Shown: positions 17,586 through 25,843 of the stretch, piece by piece
Numbering within the stretch: position 1 is the stretch's first letter
Layout of the letters: every line of letters starts with the position of its first letter
NCBI GenBank assembly: GCA_905202215.1
Contig: CAJKRG010000001.1
Span: 103,799 to 167,798 of the forward strand
Direction: 5' to 3'
Source of the DNA: an uncultured Porphyromonadaceae bacterium
GTDB taxonomy: Bacteria; Bacteroidota; Bacteroidia; Bacteroidales; Muribaculaceae
DNA: 64,000 bases
The notes under the pieces: generated by a model
What the model saw: the letters and a program-made list of their open reading frames with translations, nothing else
What the model was told of the DNA's origin: nothing
Databases searched by the model: none
Program-made: the position numbers and the translations under genes

Positions 17586-17613
17586 ATGTTTCATAATTAC
17601 TATTATGTTAAAT
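17586..17613 (+). other. dif: attR: dif-like XerC/XerD site at the right end of the microvirus
   Basis: XerC arm ATGTTTCATAA (17586-17596), centre TTACTA (17597-17602), XerD arm TTATGTTAAAT (17603-17613). This XerD arm is identical to the XerD arm of the E. coli dif site as I recall it, as expected for the chromosomal half. Joining the left XerC arm of attL to this XerD arm gives the predicted empty host dif. Confidence 0.88.
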
Positions 17614-17696
17614 AGCCTTTTTGAGAGAATAAGGAGGTACTCTATTTCTTGATCTGATAAGCTTTTTATATTTGTGGTTTGATTCATGTGCACGTC

Positions 17697-17727
17697 TTTG
17701 TCGGTATTCAGATTTTATGTACTTTTG
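17697..17727 (+). promoter_or_regulatory. Promoter of the NfnAB-type operon
   Basis: TTTG at 17697-17700 and TACTTTTG at 17720-17727 are separated by 19 nt. The ATG of the first gene follows 20 bp later. Confidence 0.8.
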
Positions 17728-17747
17728 CATAGCTAATTATAGAACGC

Positions 17748-18536
17748 ATGAATCGAATTATTGAGAAATCATATTTTTCGGAAAAAGTAGTAAAACTGGT
17801 CGTTGATGCGCCTGCCGTTGCCAAGGCCCGCAAACCGGGCCATTTTGTAATTGTGCGCACCGGAGAAGGCGGCGAACGTATTCCGCTTACCATAGCTTCC
17901 GCAAATCCAATCGACGGGACTGTGATGCTCGTCGTTCAGGCTGTCGGTGAATCTACCCGCAAGATCTGCGCCTTGAAACCCGGCGATTGTCTTACGGACC
18001 TTGTCGGTCCTCTCGGGCGGGCTACGGACATCGGCAAACGCGACGGCACAGTTGTGTGCTGTGCTGGTGGAGTCGGAATAGCCCCGCTCCTGCCTATCGT
18101 AGAAGCTATGAAAAAAGCCGGCAATCGTGTGGTAAGTGTCCTTGCGGCCCGTTCTGCAGATCTGATTATATTGGAGGACGAAATCCGCAAATGGTCAGAC
18201 GAAGTCATTCTGATGACAGACGATGGAAGCGCTGGTCGAAAAGGACTCGTAACAGCCGGGGTTGAGGAAGTGCTTCAGCGCGAGAAGGTCGCCGAGGTTG
18301 TAGCCATAGGCCCGGCGGTGATGATGAAATTTGTGGCTTTGCTTACAAAAAAATATGATGTGCCGACAATATGTTCGTTAAATACGATAATGGTCGACGG
18401 TACCGGTATGTGTGGTGCATGTCGGGTAAACGTTGGAGGCAAAATGCGTTTTGTCTGTGTTGACGGTCCTGAATTCGATGCACATCAGGTTGATTTTGAT
18501 GAAATGATCATGCGTATGCGTGCCTATGATCTTTGA
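17748..18536 (+). CDS. Ferredoxin-NADP+ reductase-like subunit (NfnA / SudB type)
   Basis: The protein has 262 residues: an N-terminal FAD-binding barrel (the flavin motif appears as RIPLTIASANP near residue 45), an NAD(P)-binding half with GGVGIAPLLPI near residue 105, and a C-terminal cysteine cluster CSLN...MCGACRV...FVCVDG that binds a [2Fe-2S] centre. This matches the small subunit of NADH-dependent reduced ferredoxin:NADP+ oxidoreductase (Nfn), also described as sulfide dehydrogenase subunit B. It lies 15 bp before its partner. Together they would balance ferredoxin, NADH and NADPH pools in the anaerobic cell. Confidence 0.88.
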   Translation: MNRIIEKSYFSEKVVKLVVDAPAVAKARKPGHFVIVRTGEGGERIPLTIASANPIDGTVMLVVQAVGESTRKICALKPGDCLTDLVGPLGRATDIGKRDGTVVCCAGGVGIAPLLPIVEAMKKAGNRVVSVLAARSADLIILEDEIRKWSDEVILMTDDGSAGRKGLVTAGVEEVLQREKVAEVVAIGPAVMMKFVALLTKKYDVPTICSLNTIMVDGTGMCGACRVNVGGKMRFVCVDGPEFDAHQVDFDEMIMRMRAYDL

Positions 18537-18551
18537 AATGTCTCAAGTGCA

Positions 18552-20009
18552 ATGAAAGCTAATAAAACAGACCGCAGTGCTTCTTGGCGCGAAGATCTCC
18601 GCAAGGCACTTTCCGCAAAAGAGCGTACATCCATTCCAAGAGTCAGAATGACTCAATTGGATCCTGAATACCGCATTCATAATAACGAAGAAGTCAATCA
18701 GGGTCTGACACTCGATGAAGCTGTTGCCGAAGCTACGCGATGCCTCGACTGCCCTACTCCGACTTGTGTCGAAGGCTGTCCTGTCGGTATAGATATACCC
18801 GGATTTATAAAGAATATCCAGAGGGGTGACATCGGAATGGCTGCTGCAATTCTGGGCCGCACAAGTGCTCTTCCTGCTGTCTGCGGACGAGTGTGCCCGC
18901 AGGAACGCCAGTGCGAAAGCCGATGCATCTATAATAAGATGAAAAAAGAGCCTGTCGCCATAGGCTATCTCGAGCGTTTCGCCGCGGATACAGCCAGGAC
19001 GAAACATCTGTCATCGGAGGAGCCGGCAGCTGCGCCAAACGGCATAAAAGTAGCGGTGGTCGGTTCCGGTCCTGCCGGCTTGTCTTTTGCTGGAGATATG
19101 TCGCTCCGAGGTTTCGAGGTGCATGTCTTCGAGGCGTTGCATGAAATCGGCGGAGTCCTTAAATATGGTATTCCGGCATTCCGATTGCCGAATGCCGTGG
19201 TAGATGCCGAACTTGAAAATCTGGAACGTCGTGGTGTACATTTCCACACCGATACGGTTGTCGGCAAGACATACAGCTATGATGATATTCTTGAGATGGG
19301 ATTCAAAGGCCTGTTCGTAGCCTCAGGTGCAGGTCTCCCACGTTTTATGGGTATTCCCGGTGAAAATCTCATAGGTGTGATGTCCAGCAATGAATATCTA
19401 ACCCGTATAAACCTTATGGGAGCCGGTACTCCCGGGTATGATACTCCCGCTCCAAAGAGCAAACGCGTAGCTGTTATCGGAGGTGGAAATACGGCTATGG
19501 ACAGTGTGCGCACTGCCCGACGCATGGGCGCTGAAGCAATGATAATATATCGTAGAGGCGAAGCCGAGATGCCGGCCCGAGCCGAGGAAGTATTACATGC
19601 CAAAGAGGAAGGAGTCAAATTCATGACCCTGTATAACCCTGTCGAATATAAAGGAGATGAAAAAGGTCGTGTTAAGTCGGTGATAGTACAGCGCATGGAA
19701 CTTGGCGAACCGGACGCTTCCGGACGCCGAAGCCCAGTACCTGTAGATGGAGCCATCGAGGAAATTCCGGTCGATCTTGTCATTGTAAGTGTAGGTGTAT
19801 CTCCGAATCCTCTTATTCCATCTTCTATAGAAGGACTCGAAGTTTCTAAACGTGGTACCGTTACCGTAAATGAAACTCTACGCACCTCAATCCCGACAAT
19901 CTATGCAGGGGGCGATATTGTACGTGGCGGGGCGACTGTTATTCTCGCCATGGGAGACGGTCGTCAAGCAGCCGCATCCATGGCAACCAAACTTCTGACA
20001 GATGAATGA
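18552..20009 (+). CDS. NADPH-dependent glutamate synthase small-chain-like subunit (NfnB / GltA type)
   Basis: The protein has 485 residues. The N-terminal domain carries two [4Fe-4S] cysteine clusters (CLDCPTPTCVEGCPVG near residue 61 and VCGRVCPQERQCESRC near residue 114). An FAD-binding Rossmann motif VAVVGSGPAGLSFAGD follows near residue 168, and a second dinucleotide fold VAVIGGGNTAMDS near residue 312. It is the large subunit paired with the upstream NfnA-type protein. A stand-alone GltD-like role is the alternative, but adjacency to NfnA favours the Nfn complex. The stop overlaps the next gene by 8 bp. Confidence 0.9.
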   Translation: MKANKTDRSASWREDLRKALSAKERTSIPRVRMTQLDPEYRIHNNEEVNQGLTLDEAVAEATRCLDCPTPTCVEGCPVGIDIPGFIKNIQRGDIGMAAAILGRTSALPAVCGRVCPQERQCESRCIYNKMKKEPVAIGYLERFAADTARTKHLSSEEPAAAPNGIKVAVVGSGPAGLSFAGDMSLRGFEVHVFEALHEIGGVLKYGIPAFRLPNAVVDAELENLERRGVHFHTDTVVGKTYSYDDILEMGFKGLFVASGAGLPRFMGIPGENLIGVMSSNEYLTRINLMGAGTPGYDTPAPKSKRVAVIGGGNTAMDSVRTARRMGAEAMIIYRRGEAEMPARAEEVLHAKEEGVKFMTLYNPVEYKGDEKGRVKSVIVQRMELGEPDASGRRSPVPVDGAIEEIPVDLVIVSVGVSPNPLIPSSIEGLEVSKRGTVTVNETLRTSIPTIYAGGDIVRGGATVILAMGDGRQAAASMATKLLTDE

Positions 20010-20877
20010 TCTGAAGCTGAGTCTTATCATAATATCGGCGATCGGTCTGTCGGCATGTTCTTCGTCAGGTCGCGAAGATAATGCCGACAAACCTACTGTC
20101 ACTGTCAGTATAGAGCCTCAGCGACAGATTCTCGAGCATCTTGCCGGCGATCGGTTCGAGGTTGTGACTCTCCTTTCGCGCGGCAGTGATCCCGAAACAT
20201 TTGACCCCTCTCTGTCCATACGGCGGAAAGCTGACATTTCAAAGGCTTATTTTGCGATCGGTGTATTTCCGTTCGAGAAAAATATCGGTAAATCACTTCC
20301 CGGGACAGTATCTTTTATAGATGTATCAGGTGGAATTGAACCTCTGTATGGCACACATGGGCATGCACATTGTCATCATGGCGATGCTCATGATGGACAC
20401 GAGGAAGCTGATCCGCATATCTGGACTTCGGTATCCAATATGAAGCGAATGGCAGCGAATATGGCAGCCGCCCTCGCCGAGATGGATTCTGTCGGTCGAC
20501 CGGTCTATAAGGAACGTCTCGCTGCTCTTATCAGCCATCTTGATTCCCTGGATCAGTCTCTGAATGACAAAGTAAAAGGTACGAAAGCTTTTGCCATCTG
20601 GCATCCATCTCTGAGCTATTTTGCCCGGGATTACGGACTCAATCAGATCGCTGTGGGACATGAAAGCAAGGAGATGCCGGCAAAACGACTCAAGGAAGTC
20701 ATCGATTCGGCCAAATGCCACAATGTAAAGATTCTTTTCTATCAAAAAGAATACGACAGTCGGCAGGTAGAAAGCCTCAGCAACGCAATGGGCTCACGCT
20801 TAGTGGAAATCGATCCGATGGCATACGATTGGGAAAACGAATTAATAAAAATTGCCGATGAACTTGCCAGGCCATAG
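20002..20877 (+). CDS. Zinc/metal ABC transporter substrate-binding lipoprotein (ZnuA-like)
   Basis: The protein has 291 residues with a lipoprotein signal; the lipobox Leu-Ser-Ala-Cys places the lipidated Cys at residue 19. It has the cluster-9 substrate-binding architecture: an early VTVSIEPQRQ strand, a His-rich loop (HGHAHCHHGDAHDGHEE, about residues 114-131), the metal-ligand segment DPHIWTS directly after it, and a further His in AIWHPSLSYF. The His-rich loop is typical of zinc-binding proteins of the ZnuA group. It overlaps the Nfn gene upstream and the ATPase gene downstream, so all four are probably co-transcribed. Confidence 0.9.
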   Translation: MNDLKLSLIIISAIGLSACSSSGREDNADKPTVTVSIEPQRQILEHLAGDRFEVVTLLSRGSDPETFDPSLSIRRKADISKAYFAIGVFPFEKNIGKSLPGTVSFIDVSGGIEPLYGTHGHAHCHHGDAHDGHEEADPHIWTSVSNMKRMAANMAAALAEMDSVGRPVYKERLAALISHLDSLDQSLNDKVKGTKAFAIWHPSLSYFARDYGLNQIAVGHESKEMPAKRLKEVIDSAKCHNVKILFYQKEYDSRQVESLSNAMGSRLVEIDPMAYDWENELIKIADELARP

Positions 20878-21601
20878 CGAACATTGCCGTTGCTGTACGT
20901 GCGATCCTTCGCATGCCACAGCCCGGCAACCACTCCTACATCTATGTAATGTATCGTTCAAGCGGGAGAAACGTGTGATTCTCTCAAATGTGAATTTTAC
21001 TGTCGATAAAGGCGATTTTATAGCGATTACCGGTCCAAACGGCGGCGGGAAAACGACTCTTCTGCGTCTTATTCTCGGTCTTCTCAAGCCAACCGAAGGA
21101 AATATTGTTTTCTGTGATGAAAACGGGAATTCCTCGATGCCTCCATCAATAGGCTATCTGCCGCAGAAAAACAGTGTTGATTCACATTTTCCTATCACAG
21201 TGCATGGTGTCGTCTCATCCGGACTGCTCGCACAGAAGAATATGGATAAAGCGGCGGTTGCAACTCGTGTTGCCGAACTGCTTGAGCTTGTTGGACTGTC
21301 TGATCTGATCGATCGGCCTATCGGAGCTCTTTCGGGGGGACAATTGCAGCGGGCTCTCTTTGCCAGGGCTATCGCACGTCGGCCTCAATTGCTCGTCCTT
21401 GACGAGCCTCTTTCATATCTTGATAAGATATTTGAGAAACGGCTCTACAGGATCGTCGCCGATATCGCCAAAAACACGACAATACTTCTTGTCAGTCATG
21501 AGATGAGCGAGATCGGCGGCATGGCGAACCGTCATATCATAATCGACAGGAAACTTGAAGAATGTACAGCGGCACATCACTACGTGCCTCAGGAATGTTA
21601 G
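20852..21601 (+). CDS. Metal ABC transporter ATP-binding protein (ZnuC-like)
   Basis: The protein has 249 residues with Walker A GPNGGGKTT, the signature LSGGQLQRA, and Walker B LLVLDEPLSYLD. It overlaps the binding-protein gene by 26 bp. Two features are odd. The first 25 residues form a Cys/His-rich extension (HSEHCRCCTCDPSH) before the ABC domain proper begins. No permease gene follows: the next gene is on the opposite strand and its stop overlaps this one by 4 bp. The extension could be an artefact of start choice, but no ATG exists between residue 3 and the ABC core. Confidence 0.88.
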   Translation: MPMNLPGHSEHCRCCTCDPSHATARQPLLHLCNVSFKREKRVILSNVNFTVDKGDFIAITGPNGGGKTTLLRLILGLLKPTEGNIVFCDENGNSSMPPSIGYLPQKNSVDSHFPITVHGVVSSGLLAQKNMDKAAVATRVAELLELVGLSDLIDRPIGALSGGQLQRALFARAIARRPQLLVLDEPLSYLDKIFEKRLYRIVADIAKNTTILLVSHEMSEIGGMANRHIIIDRKLEECTAAHHYVPQEC

Positions 21602-22593
21602 AGCTTCTCAAGCCATGTGATAATTCCGGTAACACACTCGGACGAAACATCTCCTTCGAGAGTCTGGTATTCCTGAATCATGCCCGTAGCGCTTTTCTGA
21701 AAAAGATGATTGTGACCTTCGAGAAGAATGGTTTCTACATTGCTGTTTAAACTGGAGTACGTATCGAGATTCTCCGGAAGCACCTGCATGTCGACCGAAC
21801 CGTTCACGGCCAGCCAGGGCTTCTTTACCTTCTTTATGTCGTCCGACGGATCATATCGAAGTAGCTCCCGGTAATGGTCGGAAGTCATGGTCTCAACAAT
21901 CAGTGCAAGCTGTTTCTGCACTGCCGGCATTGATGCCGCGTCGCCATATTCCTCGCTGAGCGCCATATAAAGCTGGGCCTTTAAGATAGCCGGAGGGAGA
22001 TTCTGCATACAGATATCGAGGAGTTTGCGTTGTGTGGCTTCCTTATCCCAACGACCCGTCTGGGCGACTGCGATAGCACGCGACTGCGACATGATCAGCG
22101 AATCCCCTTTCCATGCCGGGCCTGCAAGCGTTATAATGAAATCGCATCGCGGATCGGAGGCGCACTTTATCGCGGTCCACGCACCCTCGCTGTGACCGAG
22201 AATTCCTGTCGGGATATCCCGGAACAGAGAATCCGAATATGCCAGCATACATTTTATATCCGAAAGATATGTGGCAGCCGTGGCTGTCTTGAAGTCGCCG
22301 CCCGATTGGCCCGCGCCCCGGTCATCAAAACGGAACGAGGCGAATCCATGCGCGGCAAGGCTGTCGGCGATTGTCCGGAACGGCTTTTTGCCGAATACAG
22401 TTTCGTCTCTGTCCTGGCAGCCGCTGCCGGTTGCCATAATTACTATCGTCTTTGGGCGGTTGGCCGGTGTCGTAAGAGTCCCGGCCAGCGAAATGCCGTC
22501 GGCCGGGTTGACGATACTGACATTTCTGTTTGAAATCTGAGCGAATGTTGCAAAGACCGCCGACAGAGCTAATGCGGAAATAAAAGATCTCAT
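21598..22593 (-). CDS. Secreted alpha/beta hydrolase (serine aminopeptidase S33-like)
   Basis: The protein has 331 residues with a signal peptide (residues 1-18, ending Phe-Ala-Gln). The alpha/beta fold shows an oxyanion-region strand IVIMATGSGCQDRDET, an SFRFDDRGAGQSGG segment and the nucleophile elbow Gly-His-Ser-Glu-Gly near residue 140. The catalytic His is probably in EGHNHLF near the C terminus, with the Asp in NGSVDMQV. Substrate unknown; esterase or peptidase activity is plausible. Its start overlaps the stop of the upstream membrane-protein gene by 4 bp, so it is the last gene of the sigma-factor operon. Confidence 0.85.
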   Translation of the reverse strand: MRSFISALALSAVFATFAQISNRNVSIVNPADGISLAGTLTTPANRPKTIVIMATGSGCQDRDETVFGKKPFRTIADSLAAHGFASFRFDDRGAGQSGGDFKTATAATYLSDIKCMLAYSDSLFRDIPTGILGHSEGAWTAIKCASDPRCDFIITLAGPAWKGDSLIMSQSRAIAVAQTGRWDKEATQRKLLDICMQNLPPAILKAQLYMALSEEYGDAASMPAVQKQLALIVETMTSDHYRELLRYDPSDDIKKVKKPWLAVNGSVDMQVLPENLDTYSSLNSNVETILLEGHNHLFQKSATGMIQEYQTLEGDVSSECVTGIITWLEKL

Positions 22594-23210
22594 AGTCGAC
22601 GTTCGGAATCTTGAGACACAGGTATGTCACAGTCACTTGCCGGTTCATGCATAGCCGCCTGTAATTCACGGATTATCGCCTTGCTTAACGTTGTTTGTTC
22701 GTGCCATTTTTTCAATCCTATGAGAAGACCACAGACAAAACCTACTGCCATACCTGTCAGTATCGACATCTCATAGCGTTCTATGGTATCGAAAATCAGT
22801 GAAAATACTATTGCGAGGCCAAGGCTGATGCTCAGTATTCGTATGCGTCTGAGATTAGTGCGGATTCTTACAGCGCTCATCATCGCATCCACAAGAGGCA
22901 GCGACATATAGTCGGTTCTCACTATAGATCTGTAAAAAGCGATGTTAACGATGGCCATTACAATACCGAAAATACCGTAAGATACCGCAATCCACGGTTG
23001 AAAACCGAGTACGTAATATAGAAGTGGAGCGAGGAGCGGCAGCAGGACCCCGCAATATACACCTCTCAATGCAGTTCTGGCGAGTCGATGCTGTGCTGTG
23101 CTTGCTTTTCCGGCTGCAAGACGTTCGGCCATACGGCGATTTTCGCTCTCGAGGTTGTCGATGCGTTCACCCATCATGCGCCAGGTTGATTTAAGTTGTT
23201 CTATATCCAT
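22590..23210 (-). CDS. Membrane protein of a sigma-factor operon, unknown family
   Basis: The protein has 206 residues. It starts with a soluble helical segment (residues 1-40, SENRRMAERLA), then four hydrophobic segments at about 50-70, 74-94, 128-145 and 150-168, and ends in a short cytosolic tail. It lies 4 bp downstream of an ECF sigma factor gene and overlaps the hydrolase gene. In this position anti-sigma factors are usual, but no zinc anti-sigma motif or known domain is visible. I leave the function open. Confidence 0.7.
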   Translation of the reverse strand: MDIEQLKSTWRMMGERIDNLESENRRMAERLAAGKASTAQHRLARTALRGVYCGVLLPLLAPLLYYVLGFQPWIAVSYGIFGIVMAIVNIAFYRSIVRTDYMSLPLVDAMMSAVRIRTNLRRIRILSISLGLAIVFSLIFDTIERYEMSILTGMAVGFVCGLLIGLKKWHEQTTLSKAIIRELQAAMHEPASDCDIPVSQDSERRL

Positions 23211-23214
23211 AGGT

Positions 23215-23718
23215 TCATTCCATCATTTGGGCAAGCCGTTGTTTGATGCGGTGCAGTCTCACCCCGACATTTGTCTGGGAAAGACCGGTGACGGCTGCAA
23301 TTTCATCGTAAGGGCATTCGTCGAGCCACATTGTGACAATGGCGCGGTCGATAGCTCCAAGTTGAGCAATAAGATTACGGAGATATTGTATCTGTTCGGC
23401 CAGACCGGAGTCGGCCGTGGGATCGACAGGATCGTTCACAAGATCTTCGATACTGCTGATATTCGAGGACGAATGCTTTTTGTTTTTTCTGTGCCAGGTT
23501 ATGCATGTATTGATCGCCGTACGGTAAATCCATGTAGAAATTTTGGAGTCACCCCGGAAACCGTCCATGCCTTGCCATATATTTATGAGTACTTCCTGGT
23601 ATAAATCGTCGAATGAAGCGGAGGCCGACATATATGTGCAGCATACGCGGCCGATCACATCTTTATATCGGTCGGTAAGCTCTATAAAGCGATCCTCTTT
23701 TCCATCCGTTTTTCTCAT
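23215..23718 (-). CDS. ECF-type RNA polymerase sigma factor
   Basis: The protein has 167 residues. Region 2 contains the core-binding and -10 recognition stretch FDDLYQEVLINIWQGMDGFRGDSKISTWIYRTAINTC, and region 4 contains YDEIAAVTGLSQTNVGVRLHRIKQRL. Length and domain order are those of extracytoplasmic-function sigma-70 factors. It heads a three-gene minus-strand operon with a membrane protein and a secreted hydrolase, suggesting control by an envelope signal. Confidence 0.92.
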   Translation of the reverse strand: MRKTDGKEDRFIELTDRYKDVIGRVCCTYMSASASFDDLYQEVLINIWQGMDGFRGDSKISTWIYRTAINTCITWHRKNKKHSSSNISSIEDLVNDPVDPTADSGLAEQIQYLRNLIAQLGAIDRAIVTMWLDECPYDEIAAVTGLSQTNVGVRLHRIKQRLAQMME

Positions 23719-23811
23719 ATGCCATATGACGCGAATTATCCGGTTTTATTACATACCGGTGAAATAAAAATTCCATTTTTTTAAATGTCTCGAAATAAAC
23801 GCCGGCTCAGA

Positions 23812-23842
23812 TTGGATATTCGGAGCATTATTTGTAATTTTG
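23812..23842 (+). promoter_or_regulatory. Promoter of pyrBI
   Basis: TTGG (23812-23815, one mismatch to TTTG) and TAATTTTG (23835-23842) are separated by 19 nt. The pyrB start is 30 bp downstream. No attenuator hairpin is visible in this short leader. Confidence 0.65.
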
Positions 23843-23872
23843 CACAGTCCAACCAAAGCCAATTCAGGACAC

Positions 23873-24796
23873 ATGAATACCCAAAGTCTTGTCTCTATCG
23901 ACGACATCACAAAAGAGGAGATGCTCCAGCTTCTGGAGCGGGCACGCTATTTCGAGGCCCATCCCAACAGTAAGCTCCTCGACGGTAAAGTTGTAGCAAC
24001 GCTTTTCTTTGAACCGTCAACCCGTACCCGACTTAGTTTCGAAACAGCTGTCAACCGCCTTGGCGGACGTGTCATCGGTTTTTCCGATGCTTCCACGTCG
24101 AGCACCTCGAAGGGCGAAACGCTCAAGGACACCATAAAGATGGTGTCGAATTATGCCGATCTCATAGTGATGCGGCATTTTCTTGAGGGCGCGGCCAGAT
24201 ACGCCTCGGAAATTACTGACGTTCCTGTCGTAAATGCCGGCGACGGTGCCAACCAGCATCCTTCGCAGACAATGCTCGACCTCTACTCCATCCTGAAGAC
24301 TCAGGGGCGCCTCGAAAATCTCACCATAACTATGGTGGGAGACCTAAAATATGGTCGCACAGTGCACTCGTTGCTTATGGCGCTGCGTTTTTTCAAACCT
24401 GTGTTCAACTTCGTGTCATCAAAAGAACTCGCGATGCCGGCCGAATACCTTGAGGTATGTCGCCGCGAAGGCATTGAATATCATGAATACCTCGATTTCT
24501 CTCAGGAAGTGATCGATTCAAGCGATATCATATATATGACACGTGTGCAGCGCGAGCGCTTCTCGGACGTCATGGAATATGAGAAAGTCAAAAATCTGTA
24601 TACTCTCCGCAACTCCATGCTCGACACGTCGAAGCCTAATCTCCGCATTCTTCATCCACTACCGCGCGTCAACGAGATAAATCTCGATGTCGATGACAAT
24701 CCCAAGGCATACTATTTCGAGCAGGCACGCAACGGCGTCTTCGCCCGTCAGGCAATTATAACCAAGGCTCTTGGCCTTCAAATTCCACCAAAATGA
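23873..24796 (+). CDS. pyrB: Aspartate carbamoyltransferase catalytic subunit
   Basis: The enzyme joins carbamoyl phosphate to aspartate, the first committed step of pyrimidine synthesis. It has 307 residues from the ATG at 23873 ([12 protein letters not shown]); an earlier in-frame start would lie on the promoter. Signatures: the carbamoyl phosphate loop Ser-Thr-Arg-Thr-Arg in [12 protein letters not shown], the mobile-loop region [14 protein letters not shown], and HPLPRVNEI near the C terminus. It overlaps the regulatory-subunit gene by 4 bp (ATGA). Confidence 0.97.
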   Translation: MNTQSLVSIDDITKEEMLQLLERARYFEAHPNSKLLDGKVVATLFFEPSTRTRLSFETAVNRLGGRVIGFSDASTSSTSKGETLKDTIKMVSNYADLIVMRHFLEGAARYASEITDVPVVNAGDGANQHPSQTMLDLYSILKTQGRLENLTITMVGDLKYGRTVHSLLMALRFFKPVFNFVSSKELAMPAEYLEVCRREGIEYHEYLDFSQEVIDSSDIIYMTRVQRERFSDVMEYEKVKNLYTLRNSMLDTSKPNLRILHPLPRVNEINLDVDDNPKAYYFEQARNGVFARQAIITKALGLQIPPK

Positions 24797-25257
24797 CCGG
24801 AAACAAGAAAGAACTTGCCGTAGCCGCCCTTAAAAACGGCACCGTAATCGACCATATCCCTTCGGAGGCACTTTTTGCGGCTGTAAGGATTCTCGGAATC
24901 GAGAATATATCGAAAAGTGTGACTATCGGAAACAATCTCCATAGCAACAGACTCGGCACAAAAGGCATTATCAAGGTTGCCGATACCGAATTCGAGCAGT
25001 GTGTCCTCGACCGTATAGCGATAATCGCGCCAACTGCCGTGGTAAATATTATCCGTGACTATACCGTAGTGGAAAAACGCCCGGTCGTTCTTCCCGACAC
25101 ACTCACCGGCATAGTACGCTGTCCCAATCCCAAATGTATTTCCAACAACGAGCCGATGCAGAGCCGCTTCGAGGTTGTCGACCGTAACAATGTCGATCTC
25201 TGCTGTCATTACTGCGGCCATCACGTAGCCGGTGGCGAAGCTGCATCTCTCCTATGA
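24793..25257 (+). CDS. pyrI: Aspartate carbamoyltransferase regulatory subunit
   Basis: The protein has 154 residues with an N-terminal nucleotide-binding domain ([14 protein letters not shown] at the start) and a C-terminal zinc domain with Cys-Pro-Asn-Pro-Lys-Cys and Cys-His-Tyr-Cys pairs. It assembles with PyrB to give the allosteric holoenzyme. It overlaps both pyrB and the next gene by 4 bp, so the three are translationally coupled. Confidence 0.97.
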   Translation: MTGNKKELAVAALKNGTVIDHIPSEALFAAVRILGIENISKSVTIGNNLHSNRLGTKGIIKVADTEFEQCVLDRIAIIAPTAVVNIIRDYTVVEKRPVVLPDTLTGIVRCPNPKCISNNEPMQSRFEVVDRNNVDLCCHYCGHHVAGGEAASLL

Positions 25258-25826
25258 AAGAAGTGTGGAAAGGTGGCACTCTGCTCTATCCGCTGCCGGC
25301 CGTAATAGTAAGCTGTGGAAACACAGTCGAGTCAAATCTCATTACGGTGGCCTGGACAGGTATTGTATGCACCAATCCGCCGATGCTTTATATTTCCGTG
25401 CGTCCTGAACGCTTTTCGCATGCCCTGATCATGGCAAATATGCAGTTTACGGTCAATCTCACCACATCGTCAATGGCTCGTGCCACAGATCTGTGTGGAG
25501 TGAAATCAGGCCGTGATTGCGACAAATGGGAACTTTCAGGTCTTCATAAATCACCCGGAGTATCCGTGGAGTGTCCGTCGATCGAAGAATCGCCTCTTTC
25601 GCTCGAATGCCGCGTGAGCAGTGTGTCTCATCTCGGGAGCCACGACATGATTGTGGCAAACATAGTCGATGCTCTTGCCGATGACCGCTATCTCGATGAG
25701 AAAACAGGCCGTTTCAGTCTCGAAAAATCCGGACTGATGTGCTATAGCCATGGAGGATACTACTCTGTAGGCGAACTCATCGGAACATTCGGGTTCTCTG
25801 TAAAAAAGATTAAGAATAAACGTTAG
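25254..25826 (+). CDS. Flavin reductase family protein
   Basis: The protein has 190 residues of the flavin reductase-like split-barrel type. Conserved points are the PAVIVSCG strand, the VAWTGIVCTNPPMLYISVRP segment that binds flavin, and FTVNLTT followed by DLCGVKSGRDCDKW. Such proteins bind FMN and reduce flavin or act on small molecules. It is coupled to pyrI by a 4-bp overlap, but no known link to pyrimidine synthesis exists; shared transcription may be incidental. Confidence 0.88.
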   Translation: MKEVWKGGTLLYPLPAVIVSCGNTVESNLITVAWTGIVCTNPPMLYISVRPERFSHALIMANMQFTVNLTTSSMARATDLCGVKSGRDCDKWELSGLHKSPGVSVECPSIEESPLSLECRVSSVSHLGSHDMIVANIVDALADDRYLDEKTGRFSLEKSGLMCYSHGGYYSVGELIGTFGFSVKKIKNKR

Positions 25827-25843
25827 ACATATAATTCTCACTT

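Larger units (their letters stand above)
11254..17613 (+). mobile_element. Integrated temperate microvirus (Microviridae provirus) at dif
   Basis: The element carries every hallmark of a Bacteroidetes microvirus: a major capsid protein, a pilot protein, a scaffold-like protein, an HUH replication initiator and an M15 peptidase, all on the plus strand. It is bounded by two nearly identical 28-bp dif-like sites (25 of 28 positions equal) that share the central hexamer TTACTA. The unit between equivalent crossover points is 6,332 bp, the size of a full ssDNA microvirus genome. Integration of Bacteroidetes microviruses at dif through the host XerC/XerD recombinases is known; no phage integrase is present here, as expected. 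All genes look intact, so the provirus may be able to excise. Its codons are strikingly T-ended compared with the host genes on either side. Confidence 0.93.
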
